From Lutispora sp003527145 (GTDB lineage: Bacteria; Bacillota; Clostridia; Lutisporales; Lutisporaceae): DNA of 64,000 nucleotides. The notes below the pieces were generated by a model that did no database searches, was not told the origin of the DNA, and saw only the letters and a list, made by a program, of their open reading frames with translations. The translations under genes were made by a program, and so were the position numbers. Below, in pieces: positions 8,185 to 17,600 of the stretch. The stretch is from contig JASBZB010000003.1 of NCBI GenBank assembly GCA_029983695.1, positions 124,001 through 188,000 on the forward strand, written 5' to 3'. Every line of letters begins with the position of its first letter. The first letter of the stretch is position 1.

Positions 8185-8485
8185 GGGACTGGGGTATTCC
8201 TTGCGGGTCATAGGGGAACGAAGAACCACTAAAAGACACGAAGACAACACGAAAAAACACTAAATGATCAAATAATCTGACAGGTAGATGGGCGGTTTAA
8301 AGCGAAGCTTGTCGTCCTGAGCACCCATGATTTTCATAACAATGACATGGGTTCTTGCTCTCTTCCGTGTAATTCAGTGCCCCATTCAGTGTCTTTCAGT
8401 GGTTTCCGTTCCCCAGGACCCCAAAGGAATACCCTAATGCCAGAGGCTAGCGGCTAGTGGCTGACCTATAAGGAATACCCCATAG
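8185..8485. repeat. Intergenic repeat element, copy 1 (upstream of mogA)
   Basis: No gene lies in 8160-8503. The gap is filled by pieces shared with other gaps here: GGGGTATTCCTT (8191-8202), AACCACTAAAAGACACGAAG, CAGTGTCTTTCAGTGGTTTCC (8386 on), AAAGGAATACCC, GGCTAGCGGCTAGTGGCT, and AAGGAATACCCCATAG next to the mogA ribosome site. The GGGTATTCC / GGAATACCC pieces are inverted copies that bracket the unit. Related copies lie at 33355-33425, 35340-35775 and 43500-43665. This looks like a non-coding dispersed element, not a gene. Confidence 0.7.
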
Positions 8486-8503
8486 AAAAGAAGGAGGAAG
8501 CTT

Positions 8504-9013
8504 ATGAGCAAAGATTTTACATTTACATTCGGTATAATCACAGTCAGCGATAAAGGCTCCAGAGGAGAACGGAAAGATGAATCGGGGCCGACAGCGGAAG
8601 AATTGCTGAAGCCTATGGGCGGGATTATGAAAAAATATATGATGGTGCCGGATGAAAGAGAAGATATAAAAAAAGCGATAAAAGAAATGGCTGACAGCTT
8701 GAACATCGATATGATTTTGACAAGCGGCGGAACAGGCTTTTCGCCCAGGGATGTCACTCCGGAAGCCACTTTGGAGATGATTGAGAGGATTGTGCCGGGG
8801 ATACCTGAAGCCATGAGGGCTGAAAGCCTTAAAGCGACGCCTAAGGCGATGCTTTCAAGAGCTGTGGCAGGTATCAGAGGCAGATCTCTTATAATAAATC
8901 TGCCCGGAAGCCCCAAAGGAGTGCGAGAATGTCTAAGCGTTGTAATTCCAGTGCTGAGGCATGGCATAGAGACTTTAAGGGGAGAAACTTCCGAATGCGC
9001 CGAAAGGAAATAG
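8504..9013 (+). CDS. mogA: Molybdopterin adenylyltransferase MogA/MoaB
   Basis: 169 residues. The protein adenylylates molybdopterin, the step before metal insertion by MoeA. Visible motifs are FGIITVSDKGSRGERKDESGP, LTSGGTGFSPRDVTPEAT (MoCF signature) and LIINLPGSPKGVRECL. AAGGAGGAAGC precedes the ATG. Bacterial MogA and MoaB cannot be separated safely by eye; the 'DESGP' start and the absence of an obvious second copy favour the MogA role. It follows moaC after a repeat-filled gap and precedes the riboswitch-hydrogenase unit, which has its own promoter. Confidence 0.93.
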   Translation: MSKDFTFTFGIITVSDKGSRGERKDESGPTAEELLKPMGGIMKKYMMVPDEREDIKKAIKEMADSLNIDMILTSGGTGFSPRDVTPEATLEMIERIVPGIPEAMRAESLKATPKAMLSRAVAGIRGRSLIINLPGSPKGVRECLSVVIPVLRHGIETLRGETSECAERK

Positions 9014-9070
9014 AATCAATTTCCCATAAATCTGATAGCTGATAAATAGAATTAATTGCTTCTAAACTAA

Positions 9071-9099
9071 TTGACAAAGCATTAACAATATATTAGAAT
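9071..9099 (+). promoter_or_regulatory. Promoter of the riboswitch-hydrogenase transcript
   Basis: TTGACA at 9071-9076, a 17-base spacer, and TAGAAT at 9094-9099. Transcription should start near 9106, about ten bases before the aptamer begins. Confidence 0.75.
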
Positions 9100-9116
9100 A
9101 AATATGATAAAAAAAT

Positions 9117-9213
9117 AACTCCGAGTCGGTAGTCCAAAGAACTTTTTCTTATGGAGCACAGGCTAACGGGTTGAATGAAAATGTTCATGCTGCCCGTGTG
9201 TGGAAAGGAGCTA
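9117..9213 (+). ncRNA. Moco/Tuco-type riboswitch upstream of [FeFe] hydrogenase
   Basis: The 3' end GCCCGTGTGTGGAAAGGAG matches the conserved end of the Moco RNA motif, as I recall it from the E. coli moaA leader (CTCCCGTATCTGGAAAGG). CTCCGAG opens the element, and P1 can form between CTCC (9119-9122) and GGAG (9207-9210). The internal stem after ACGGG is short, which may mean the tungsten-type (Tuco) variant. AAAGGAG (9204-9210) is also complementary to CTCCTTT (9269-9275) in the following terminator, so P1 and the antiterminator exclude each other. This predicts ligand-dependent termination. The motif match is from memory, without a covariance search. Confidence 0.75.
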
Positions 9214-9262
9214 AATTTGAGAACCGTAGCCTTAATGGTATACGGATTTGTTTATGGTTGTT

Positions 9263-9294
9263 AATAAACTCCTTTTTTGGGGAGTTTATTTTTT
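9263..9294 (+). terminator. Riboswitch-controlled terminator before hydA
   Basis: Stem AATAAACTCC (9263-9272) / GGAGTTTATT (9281-9290), T-rich loop, then a T-run. It stands between the aptamer and the hydrogenase start and no gene ends here, which fits a regulatory attenuator. Confidence 0.88.
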
Positions 9295-9334
9295 AGTAAC
9301 TTATCCAATTTACATGACAAGGGGGATAAACATT

Positions 9335-11071
9335 ATGGAAATGGTAAACCTGACAATTGATGGTATCAAAACCCAAGTACCAAAAGGTACAACAGTTTTG
9401 GCAGCTGCTAGGTCATTAAACATTAATATTCCTACACTTTGCTTTTTAAAAGATATTAATGAGGTCGGAGCATGCAGAATGTGCGTTGTTGAGGTAAAGG
9501 GAGCCAGATCTTTGCAGGCGTCATGTGTGCTTCCCGTTGCAGAAGGCATGGAAGTAAAAACCAATTCAAAAGACGTGAGAGAAGCCAGATCTGTAATTCT
9601 CAAGCTTATATTGGCCAGACATGAAAGAGAATGTTTGACATGCTCCAGAAACCTTAACTGCGAGCTTCAAAAGCTTTGTGAAGAAATGGGCATAGATGGT
9701 TTGGACTTCCAAGGAGAAAAGATAACATACGCGGTAGACACAGCATCACCTTCAGTGGTCAGGGATCAGAATAAATGCATACTTTGCGGAAGGTGTATAA
9801 GCGTTTGCAGGAATGTACAGGGCACTGGGGTTATTAACTTTGCAAGAAGAGGAGTCAAGACGACTGTAACCACCTCCTATGATAAAGGCTTGTCTGAAGT
9901 AGCCTGCATAAATTGCGGCCAATGCATAAAGGTATGTCCTGTGGGCGCATTAAGGGAGAAAGATGACAGGGACAGAGTCTGGGAAGCATTGGATAACAGC
10001 GATATGTATGTTGTAGCACAGACAGCTCCAGCGGTTAGAGTTGCTTTGGGTGAAGAATTCGGTATGCCCGTAGGCACTAATGTAGAAGGAAAGATGGTAT
10101 CTGCCTTAAAGAGATTAGGCTTTGATAAAGTTTTCGACACGGATTTTGCTGCAGACTTAACAATAATAGAAGAAGGCACTGAACTTTTAGGCAGGATTAA
10201 AAACGGAGGCAAGCTTCCGATGATCACTTCCTGTTCTCCGGGCTGGATAAAGTATTGTGAACATTATCACAACGATTTCCTTGATAATCTTTCAAGCTGC
10301 AAGTCACCGCACCAGATGCTGGGCGCATTGACAAAATCCTATTATGCAGAGAAGATGGGTATTGATCCCAAGAAAATTTTTGTTGTATCCATAATGCCTT
10401 GTACAGCCAAGAAGTTTGAATCCGGCAGAGAAGAATTGGAAGTTGACGGCTTTAGGGATGTAGATGCTGTCATAACCACCAGAGAACTGGCAAGGATGAT
10501 CAAAGAAGCAAGAATGGATTTCGGTACCTTGGAAGATAGCAAATTCGATAAGGTTATGGGCGAATCAACAGGTGCTGCTGTAATATTCGGAGCAACCGGC
10601 GGTGTAATGGAAGCTGCTTTGAGGACTGTAGCAGATATTCTCACAGGACAGGATTTAAAGGACATAGATTATAACCCTGTAAGAGGACTTGAGGGAATTA
10701 AAGAAGCAGCAGTTAAGATAGGAGATCTTGAGGTAAAGGTTGCTGTGGCCCACGGTACAGCCAACGCAGGAAAGCTTCTTGATAAAGTTAGAAATGGGGA
10801 AGCCGACTATCACTTCATAGAAGTGATGGGTTGCCCCGGAGGATGCATAAATGGCGGAGGACAGCCGATTATAATAGATAAGGAAAAGACTGAAGAGGTA
10901 TGCAGAAAAAGAGCTCAGGGGCTATATACCATGGACGCTGAAATGCCTTTGAGAAAATCTCATAAGAATCCTGAAATCAAAGCTTTATACGATGAGTATT
11001 TAGGAGAAGCCAACGGGCATAAAGCTCACCACCTGCTCCATACTCATTATGTTAAGAGAGAAAGGGTATAG
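9335..11071 (+). CDS. hydA: Monomeric [FeFe] hydrogenase with N-terminal Fe-S domains
   Basis: Cytosolic enzyme that evolves or takes up H2. From ATG 9335 (AAGGGGG upstream) it has 578 residues: an N-terminal [2Fe-2S] domain (CFLKDINEVGACRMC), a His-ligated cluster motif HERECLTCSRNLNC, two [4Fe-4S] motifs (CILCGRCISVC, CINCGQCIKVC), then the H-cluster domain with TSCSPGW, MPCTAKK and EVMGCPGGCINGGGQP, plus the C-terminal small-subunit-like helix. All H-cluster ligands are present. The frame opening at 9248 lies inside the terminator and is not the start. It is preceded by its own promoter, Moco-type riboswitch and attenuator, and followed three bases later by a membrane-protein gene. No HydEFG maturases are in the window. 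Confidence 0.96.
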   Translation: MEMVNLTIDGIKTQVPKGTTVLAAARSLNINIPTLCFLKDINEVGACRMCVVEVKGARSLQASCVLPVAEGMEVKTNSKDVREARSVILKLILARHERECLTCSRNLNCELQKLCEEMGIDGLDFQGEKITYAVDTASPSVVRDQNKCILCGRCISVCRNVQGTGVINFARRGVKTTVTTSYDKGLSEVACINCGQCIKVCPVGALREKDDRDRVWEALDNSDMYVVAQTAPAVRVALGEEFGMPVGTNVEGKMVSALKRLGFDKVFDTDFAADLTIIEEGTELLGRIKNGGKLPMITSCSPGWIKYCEHYHNDFLDNLSSCKSPHQMLGALTKSYYAEKMGIDPKKIFVVSIMPCTAKKFESGREELEVDGFRDVDAVITTRELARMIKEARMDFGTLEDSKFDKVMGESTGAAVIFGATGGVMEAALRTVADILTGQDLKDIDYNPVRGLEGIKEAAVKIGDLEVKVAVAHGTANAGKLLDKVRNGEADYHFIEVMGCPGGCINGGGQPIIIDKEKTEEVCRKRAQGLYTMDAEMPLRKSHKNPEIKALYDEYLGEANGHKAHHLLHTHYVKRERV

Positions 11072-11074
11072 ATC

Positions 11075-11563
11075 ATGATAGATAAAAGTACCAAGACCTT
11101 AACCAGAGCCGCTATACTCCTTGCGGTGGCTTTAGTCTTTCAATTTGTGAAGATGGGTCAGCTGGTAACGGGCTCTGGTATCAATGCAGTACTGATCGTT
11201 GCGGCTCAGATATGCGGTTTGCCTTGGGCGGCAGCAATCGGTGCTATAACCCCTTTTATGTCCGTAGTTTTGGGGGTTAATCCTCCAGCATTGATTCCCG
11301 TGGTTCCGTTTATTGTAGCAGGCAACATTTTATATGTGGTCGTCTATTCTATATTAAAGACCAAAGGGAAAATAATAGGGGTTGGCCTTGCTGCCTTGTT
11401 GAAGTTTGGATTGTTGTATTCTGCAGTAAACTATTTTGTAGCCGTAAAACCGCCTATAAAGGTGGCCCTCAGCTTTCCGCAGCTATTTACCGCATTAATG
11501 GGAGGCGCTGTAGCTCTTATAATAATCAAAGTATTGGACAGAACGCAGAAAACTGAAGAATAG
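11075..11563 (+). CDS. ECF-transporter S-component-like membrane protein
   Basis: 162 residues with about five hydrophobic helices. The opening (TKTLTRAAILLAVALVFQFV) and a GINAVLIVAAQICGLPWAAAIGAITPFMSVVLG segment resemble substrate-binding S components of ECF vitamin/metal transporters. No BioY, ThiT or RibU signature is seen, so the substrate is unknown. It starts three bases after hydA and shares its riboswitch-controlled transcript, so the cargo may relate to hydrogenase maturation or redox metabolism. That link is inference from operon structure only. ECF A/T components would have to be elsewhere. Confidence 0.6.
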   Translation: MIDKSTKTLTRAAILLAVALVFQFVKMGQLVTGSGINAVLIVAAQICGLPWAAAIGAITPFMSVVLGVNPPALIPVVPFIVAGNILYVVVYSILKTKGKIIGVGLAALLKFGLLYSAVNYFVAVKPPIKVALSFPQLFTALMGGAVALIIIKVLDRTQKTEE

Positions 11564-11618
11564 ACAACTTTCAGAATCAACTGGTACAACATTCAGTTAG
11601 AAAAATAAATATATAGAA

Positions 11619-11663
11619 GACTAGCTTTGCATCAATCATTTATGCAGAGTTAGTCTTTCTTTT
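11619..11663 (+). terminator. Terminator after hydA operon
   Basis: Imperfect stem AGACTAGCTTTGCAT / ATGCAGAGTTAGTCT followed by TTTCTTTTTT. Confidence 0.8.
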
Positions 11664-11667
11664 TTAA

Positions 11668-11713
11668 GAATATCTCTAAACTGATATAAGGATATATCAG
11701 TTTAGAGATATTC
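11668..11713. repeat. Perfect 20-bp inverted repeat (46-nt hairpin)
   Basis: GAATATCTCTAAACTGATAT, six-base loop AAGGAT, then its exact reverse complement ending at 11713. There is no T-run after it, so it is not a standard terminator. It lies at the boundary between the hydrogenase operon and the accessory RHS region. The rest of 11714-11858 holds nothing else that I recognise. Confidence 0.85.
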
Positions 11714-11874
11714 AGCCTTGAGGCTGCTTTTGTATTTAAAAATTTCATACAGAAATATGTCGGTAAATAGCATAAAATGCCACTAAATTATAACAAAAAT
11801 TACAGGATAATGAATTGTGATTGTAGAATATACAATGACATACCAAATAATAGACCTTAAAGGGGGGTTAAATC

Positions 11875-14592
11875 TTGAAAAATAGAAAAATAACTCTAAA
11901 AATCTTTGTGTTTTTCATTGTACTGGCATTAATGCTTTCAACAATATTTGCAGAAGTAAATGTAGCAGATAAAATTTCACAGGAAGCAGGAAGTCTGGAT
12001 CAGACAATAACGGATCAGATTTTGAGAAATATCGAAAGTAAACATGGCGAGGATATCACAGACACTGCAGAAAGACAAACCTATGATAACTCAGAGGATA
12101 GCGTAGTATCTGAAGGCGAAAGTACATATCATAGATTAATAGTAAAATATAAAAAGAATGAAAGCATTGAAGGCACAAATCAAAAGCATATCGATATAGA
12201 GCCGCACATCAAGAACAAATACGGCAAAAAAATTCTAAACATAAAAGAAGAAAAATTCACTAAGCATCATTCTGTTTTAACCATAGAAGCAAGTATAAAC
12301 AGCGAAGATTTGATTACAGAGCTGAATCAAGCTGTAAAAAACAGTAATATAGAGTATATACAGCGAGATTATATACTAACACTGGAAACCGTTACGGATT
12401 ATGTCTATGGAGATAGTATACAGAAGCCTGTCATAAGCCATATATATGATACCAATAATCAAGAAACTGTTACAGAACATGTCTATAGAGACAATGTCCA
12501 AGGAACTGATGAAGCAGAAGATAATCCTGGCGCAGAGGAAGAAATATTAAGCATAAATGAAACAGGGAATCCGGTGAATTCAATAAATATAATGATTGGT
12601 GATATTTTAGTAACACAAGAGCAATTTGACATATTAAAAGCACTGCCGGAAATAACAATTGAAGGAGCAGAGCATATACTCGAAAGACGCATAATGCCCC
12701 ATGAACTTGACGAATTAAAAAGACTGGTAGAGAAAAGACCGCCAGTAATAGTAGTAAAAGGACCACCTATAGAAACAATAAATGCAGACAATCAATCAGC
12801 ATACAAGAATACAATTGGAACAAACGCGGCAAAAACATGGAAAGCAGCTCTAGCTGGAGGAGCAACTATAGCAATAATAGATATCGGCATTGATAATATA
12901 AATGAGGACATAATAAAAAGCCTTTGGATAAATAAAAATGAAATACCAGATAATGGTATTGACGATGACGAAAATGGATACACAGATGATATATCAGGCT
13001 GGAATTTTGCAGACAATACCAACGATATATCCGGTATGGAAAATAAAAAGCAGATAGGACAAAAAAACTTTGTCACAGATAATATAGAAGCAAGTGAAGA
13101 CAATAAAATGGATGCGAAAAAAACAGAATCCAGGGCAAAGCTAATGATTCTTGAAGTATTCAAAGATAAAAAAGCATACACAAGCCATGTCATAGAAGCA
13201 ATAAATTACGCGGAAATCATGGGAGCAAAAATTTTAAATATTGACCTTGAAGTGCCATATGAAAACCGGGCGATGGAGGAAGCCATAAGTGCGTCAAATA
13301 TGCTGTTTACTTCTATTGAAGCTGCACAGGCATTGAGTATAATTATGAATGGCGAATTAGCTTTACCAAGTATAGGGCAGCCCAATAAGAGTATAGCAGC
13401 AGGAATTTACCATACTCTCAAAATAGGAAGAGACGGAACAGTATGGTCTTGGGGTAGTAATGGCGCTGGTCAGTTGGGTGATGGGACAAGGATAGATAAA
13501 AGTACTCCTGTTAAGGTAAGTGGACTGAGAGATGTGATAGAAGTAGCAGCCGGTGGGAGTTACAGCATGGCTCTAAAGAGAGACGGAACAGTATGGTCTT
13601 GGGGCAGTAATGGCGATGGGCAGCTGGGCGATGGAACAAAGATAAATAGAAGCACACCGGTAAAGGTAAGCGGCTTAACAGGGATAACAGCAATAGCGGC
13701 CGGATATAGCCACAGCATGGCTCTAAAGAATGACAAAACAGTATGGGCGTGGGGGAACAATGGGTATGGACAGTTGGGTGATGGCACAACAATAGACAAA
13801 AGTGTTCCGGTTAACGTCAGTGGGTTAACAGAACTAACAGCAATAGAAGCCGGAGACGGATACTGCATAGCATTAAAAAGTGACGAAACAGTATGGTCTT
13901 GGGGAGATAATGATTTTGGACAGTTGGGTGATGGAACAAGGGTAAGTAAAAGTACTCCAGTGCAAGTAAGTAAATTAAAAGGTATAAAAATAATAGCGGC
14001 TGGAGGCAGTCATAATATAGCGGTAGGATTTGATAGAACAGTATGGTTTTGGGGAGATTGTGGCCAACATATAATGAGGGGTACAAATGTAACTGAAAAT
14101 GCACCTTCAGCTATAATAATACCAAACCCAAATATCCCATCTAGCGCATTTACTATGGGAGGAATAATCGGAGCAGAGGCTGGATACGATTATAGCATGG
14201 TATTGAAAAGCGATGGAACAGTATGGGCTTGGGGAGATAACCAATACGGGCAGTTGGGAGACGGTACAAAAATATATAAAAAATTCACAGTGAAGGTGAG
14301 CGGAATAACAGAAATAAAAGAAATAGCGGCGGGATACTATCATGGCATAGCTTTTAAGAATGACGGAACCCTGTGGGCTTGGGGAGACAACTATTACGGA
14401 CAGCTTGGAGATGGAAAAAAGATAGCTTCTACATCAATCCCTATCCTAATTTTGTCAGATTATTCAATATCATATACATATGATGCAAACAACAGATTAA
14501 TCACAGAAACAAGAACCAATGGCACCAATAAAACAATAATAAGATATTTCTACGACGGCAATGGCAATTTGATCAGCAACGTCACCGATTAA
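11875..14592 (+). CDS. Secreted degenerate subtilisin (S8)-RCC1-repeat protein with terminal YD motif
   Basis: 905 residues from TTG 11875 (AAAGGGGGG upstream). An N-terminal signal helix (IFVFFIVLALMLSTIFA) is followed by an S8 propeptide-like part (YHRLIVKYKK ... NSNIEYIQRDY). A subtilisin-like core contains the Asp strand ATIAIIDIGID (about residue 338) and the 'IEAINYAEIMGAKILNIDL' strand. The HGTH histidine and GTSMAAP serine motifs are absent, so it is unlikely to be an active protease. Six or seven RCC1/BNR-type repeats (TVWSWGxNxxGQLGDGT) fill residues about 505-860 and predict a beta-propeller. It ends with one RHS/YD repeat (YTYDANNRLITETRTNG). It lies 72 bases before the RHS gene and may be displayed with it. 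Confidence 0.8.
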   Translation: MKNRKITLKIFVFFIVLALMLSTIFAEVNVADKISQEAGSLDQTITDQILRNIESKHGEDITDTAERQTYDNSEDSVVSEGESTYHRLIVKYKKNESIEGTNQKHIDIEPHIKNKYGKKILNIKEEKFTKHHSVLTIEASINSEDLITELNQAVKNSNIEYIQRDYILTLETVTDYVYGDSIQKPVISHIYDTNNQETVTEHVYRDNVQGTDEAEDNPGAEEEILSINETGNPVNSINIMIGDILVTQEQFDILKALPEITIEGAEHILERRIMPHELDELKRLVEKRPPVIVVKGPPIETINADNQSAYKNTIGTNAAKTWKAALAGGATIAIIDIGIDNINEDIIKSLWINKNEIPDNGIDDDENGYTDDISGWNFADNTNDISGMENKKQIGQKNFVTDNIEASEDNKMDAKKTESRAKLMILEVFKDKKAYTSHVIEAINYAEIMGAKILNIDLEVPYENRAMEEAISASNMLFTSIEAAQALSIIMNGELALPSIGQPNKSIAAGIYHTLKIGRDGTVWSWGSNGAGQLGDGTRIDKSTPVKVSGLRDVIEVAAGGSYSMALKRDGTVWSWGSNGDGQLGDGTKINRSTPVKVSGLTGITAIAAGYSHSMALKNDKTVWAWGNNGYGQLGDGTTIDKSVPVNVSGLTELTAIEAGDGYCIALKSDETVWSWGDNDFGQLGDGTRVSKSTPVQVSKLKGIKIIAAGGSHNIAVGFDRTVWFWGDCGQHIMRGTNVTENAPSAIIIPNPNIPSSAFTMGGIIGAEAGYDYSMVLKSDGTVWAWGDNQYGQLGDGTKIYKKFTVKVSGITEIKEIAAGYYHGIAFKNDGTLWAWGDNYYGQLGDGKKIASTSIPILILSDYSISYTYDANNRLITETRTNGTNKTIIRYFYDGNGNLISNVTD

Positions 14593-14664
14593 TATCTGAT
14601 GAAATCTTACCCAATAAGCCGCTTATATAACACACAGACAATCCAGTAAGAAAGAAGGGAAAAA

Positions 14665-17600
14665 ATGAACAAAATGAGCAGAAGGATTCTATCAAGTTTA
14701 TTGACCCTCATTTTTATATTAAACCTCGTGATACCTCAACCCATTTTTGGAGATGAGCTCAGCAGCTATAAAAACAATGGGCAGCAATCACAAAAAGAAG
14801 CGATAGAAATATCAAGCCAAAATGAAGAACATGACACCAGCCAAAAACTCACAGAAGCTATGGGAAGAGTAGATAATAACGAATACAGCCAAAAAGACCT
14901 AGAGACAATCAGCGAATACAATGAAATAGACCCAAAAGTATTAAAACGGTTATTGTCAAGTGAGCTTTATGCGGCCCAATGCATTGAAATAGCAAAAGTT
15001 GCAAATAGATATAAGATCAATGATAAAGAATTAGACAATTACCTGAATATACTAAAAAAGTCTGACAATATGGATAAAGAGATTCATCTTGCTATGACAT
15101 TCAATGAAAAAGAGCTTCAAGACAAGAATGGTAAAGAAGAAATAAAGAACCTAATATTAAAAGGCTATTCCATGGATGATATTAAGCCAGCATTTCGAAT
15201 TGCTGAAGTATTAGATATAAATAGCGAAATCCTCATAAAAAAAGATAAAAGCAAACAATACAAAATACAAACATTAATGGGTGATAATAGGTTTAATGAA
15301 AAGGATAAAAAACTTATAGAAAGAATAATAAAACGCTACAATATTGACGAAACTGCATTGTTGGGTGCACTTTACAGTAAAAAAACGAATATTGAGCAAT
15401 TAACAGAACAAGTGGCAAGTAAGGAGGCATACAGAGGAGTAAGCCCTGGACTGTTAATCACAGCAAATACCACAAATAATGTGACGGCCAGCTTTCCGTC
15501 GGAAACAAAAGAACCCTTTAGCGCGTACATCAATCCTCCATTTTATTACAGAAAAAATATGAGCGAATATATCGCTCCCAGCAATGGTGCTCTTACATAT
15601 GAAAGGACAGATTTAAATATTCCGGGACGTAATGGGCTGGACCTTGATATAATTCTAAAATATAATTCAGCAAGAGCTTCAATGTACCGCATGATGGGCT
15701 TCTCCGGTAAAAAGGATTTTCTAAATAGTTATACTCCTGAAGAAAGACATTATGAAATCGGTGGCGGTTGGTCATTTAACTTCTCATATTTAGATATACT
15801 TCAATGGGAGGAATATCCAAGAGATGTTATTGTTCATCTGGGAAATGGGGAGTTTTATATAGCAAGCAGATCAGGGACTAGGCCCAGCAATTACACTTAT
15901 GATTTTGAAGAATATGAAGCCAAGGATATAACTCTGGAATTTGATAGCAGCTATCACTATATAGAATCGCATTATGGATATCAAAGCGACTCAAAATTCG
16001 CCGTCACATATAAAGATGGTACAAAAGAATACTTTGATGATAATGGTTATCTTGTAGCTAAAGTGGACAGGTATGGCAATACAATAAAGTATGACTATGA
16101 ATGGGAAGAGACCTATGGAGAGCCTTTATTTGATTCAGATGATTATTTAGTTAAGCGTCCATTGGTGACGAAGATTACAGATAGCCTTGGTAAGATTATT
16201 AATATCTGGTATGATGTTGATTCCAACGGGCAAAGGGAAATCACTATACAAGCCCCTGGCCGGATGGCATTATGCTATACCTTGCTACCGGTGGAGAGTG
16301 GAGAGTATACAGTTCAAAAGTGTAGGGATTTTAACTATTTATATACTAATTTTACGTATGAAATCAAAGATGCTCAATTTTCTTTTCAAGGTATAGACGA
16401 GCCGGGTGCTACAAACCGCTACTTAAACTTAACAAAGATTGAGTATCCAACAGGCTCCTATAGCAGCTATGCGTATGAGAAGATAAGGGGCAATATGGAA
16501 GACTATGGCTATAAGGACTACTTCAGGGTAAAAACCCGCAGTGATATGATAAAAAGCGGAACAACTTTTGTGGAGAACAACAAAGAAACCTATGTATATG
16601 ACAAAGAGATGTCCGGCTATCCAAACCAATATTATGATAATTATCCATGGAATCTGCCAAGCGACTTCACCCATAGCGCTACAATCATTGATGCTTTCAA
16701 TAATCAGAAAAAACTAACCTTTAACTATAAACATCAAAAAATCAAAGATGAGCTTATAGAAAATGGAACAAAGAAGCTAAAGCAGGTTACATATGAATAT
16801 TACTTGGATCGGTATCCTCAAAAAGAAACTACCACATATTATGGCAACGGGACATCAAGTAGAACGGCAGTTATCAACCGCATATTTGACGAGTATGGAG
16901 ACTTATTGGAAGAAACGGATGAACTAAACAGGAAGACCACCTATGATTATGACAGCAGCTATCATATTTTAAGGCAGATGACTAAAAATGTTGATACAGG
17001 CATAGTTATGCAAATAACTAACACAATAGATGGATATGGAAATATTACTAAAACTACAAAGAACCATATAGAAAATGGAGCCAGTAAACCAATAGTAAGT
17101 GATTATAGGTATGACAGCTATGGCAATATGACTTCCGAAACTACAGCAATGGGTGATGGAAGAACATTTCAAGCTATATATGAATACTCTCCTACCTATC
17201 AGAATGCTTTATTAACAAAAAAGACTACCTATGCGAAAGATTATTCGGGGGTTCAGCAAACCATACAAGAAACCTATACCTATGATGACACTAGAAGATT
17301 GATATCTACCAGCGCTGATGCAAAAGGTCGAATAACAAAATATAACTACGATTATTATGATAATATAATAAAAGTAACCAACCCAAATGTAATAAAACAG
17401 GATGGTACTACGGAAACATCCAGCATAAGTATTAGCCGTGACTATACAAGCAACTATGTAATAGTAACTGACGAATGTGGAAATAAAGAAAAATATCAAT
17501 ATGACGGTATTGGTAGATTGCTGGAAAAGCAAATATATAATAACGGATATATAACCTATGAACGTAATAAATACGACAGTGCCAGCAGGATTGAATGGGT

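Noticed and set aside
9248..9334. N-terminal extension of the hydrogenase
   Set aside because: Those codons lie in the terminator hairpin. The 2Fe-2S domain begins right after ATG 9335, which has a good ribosome site.
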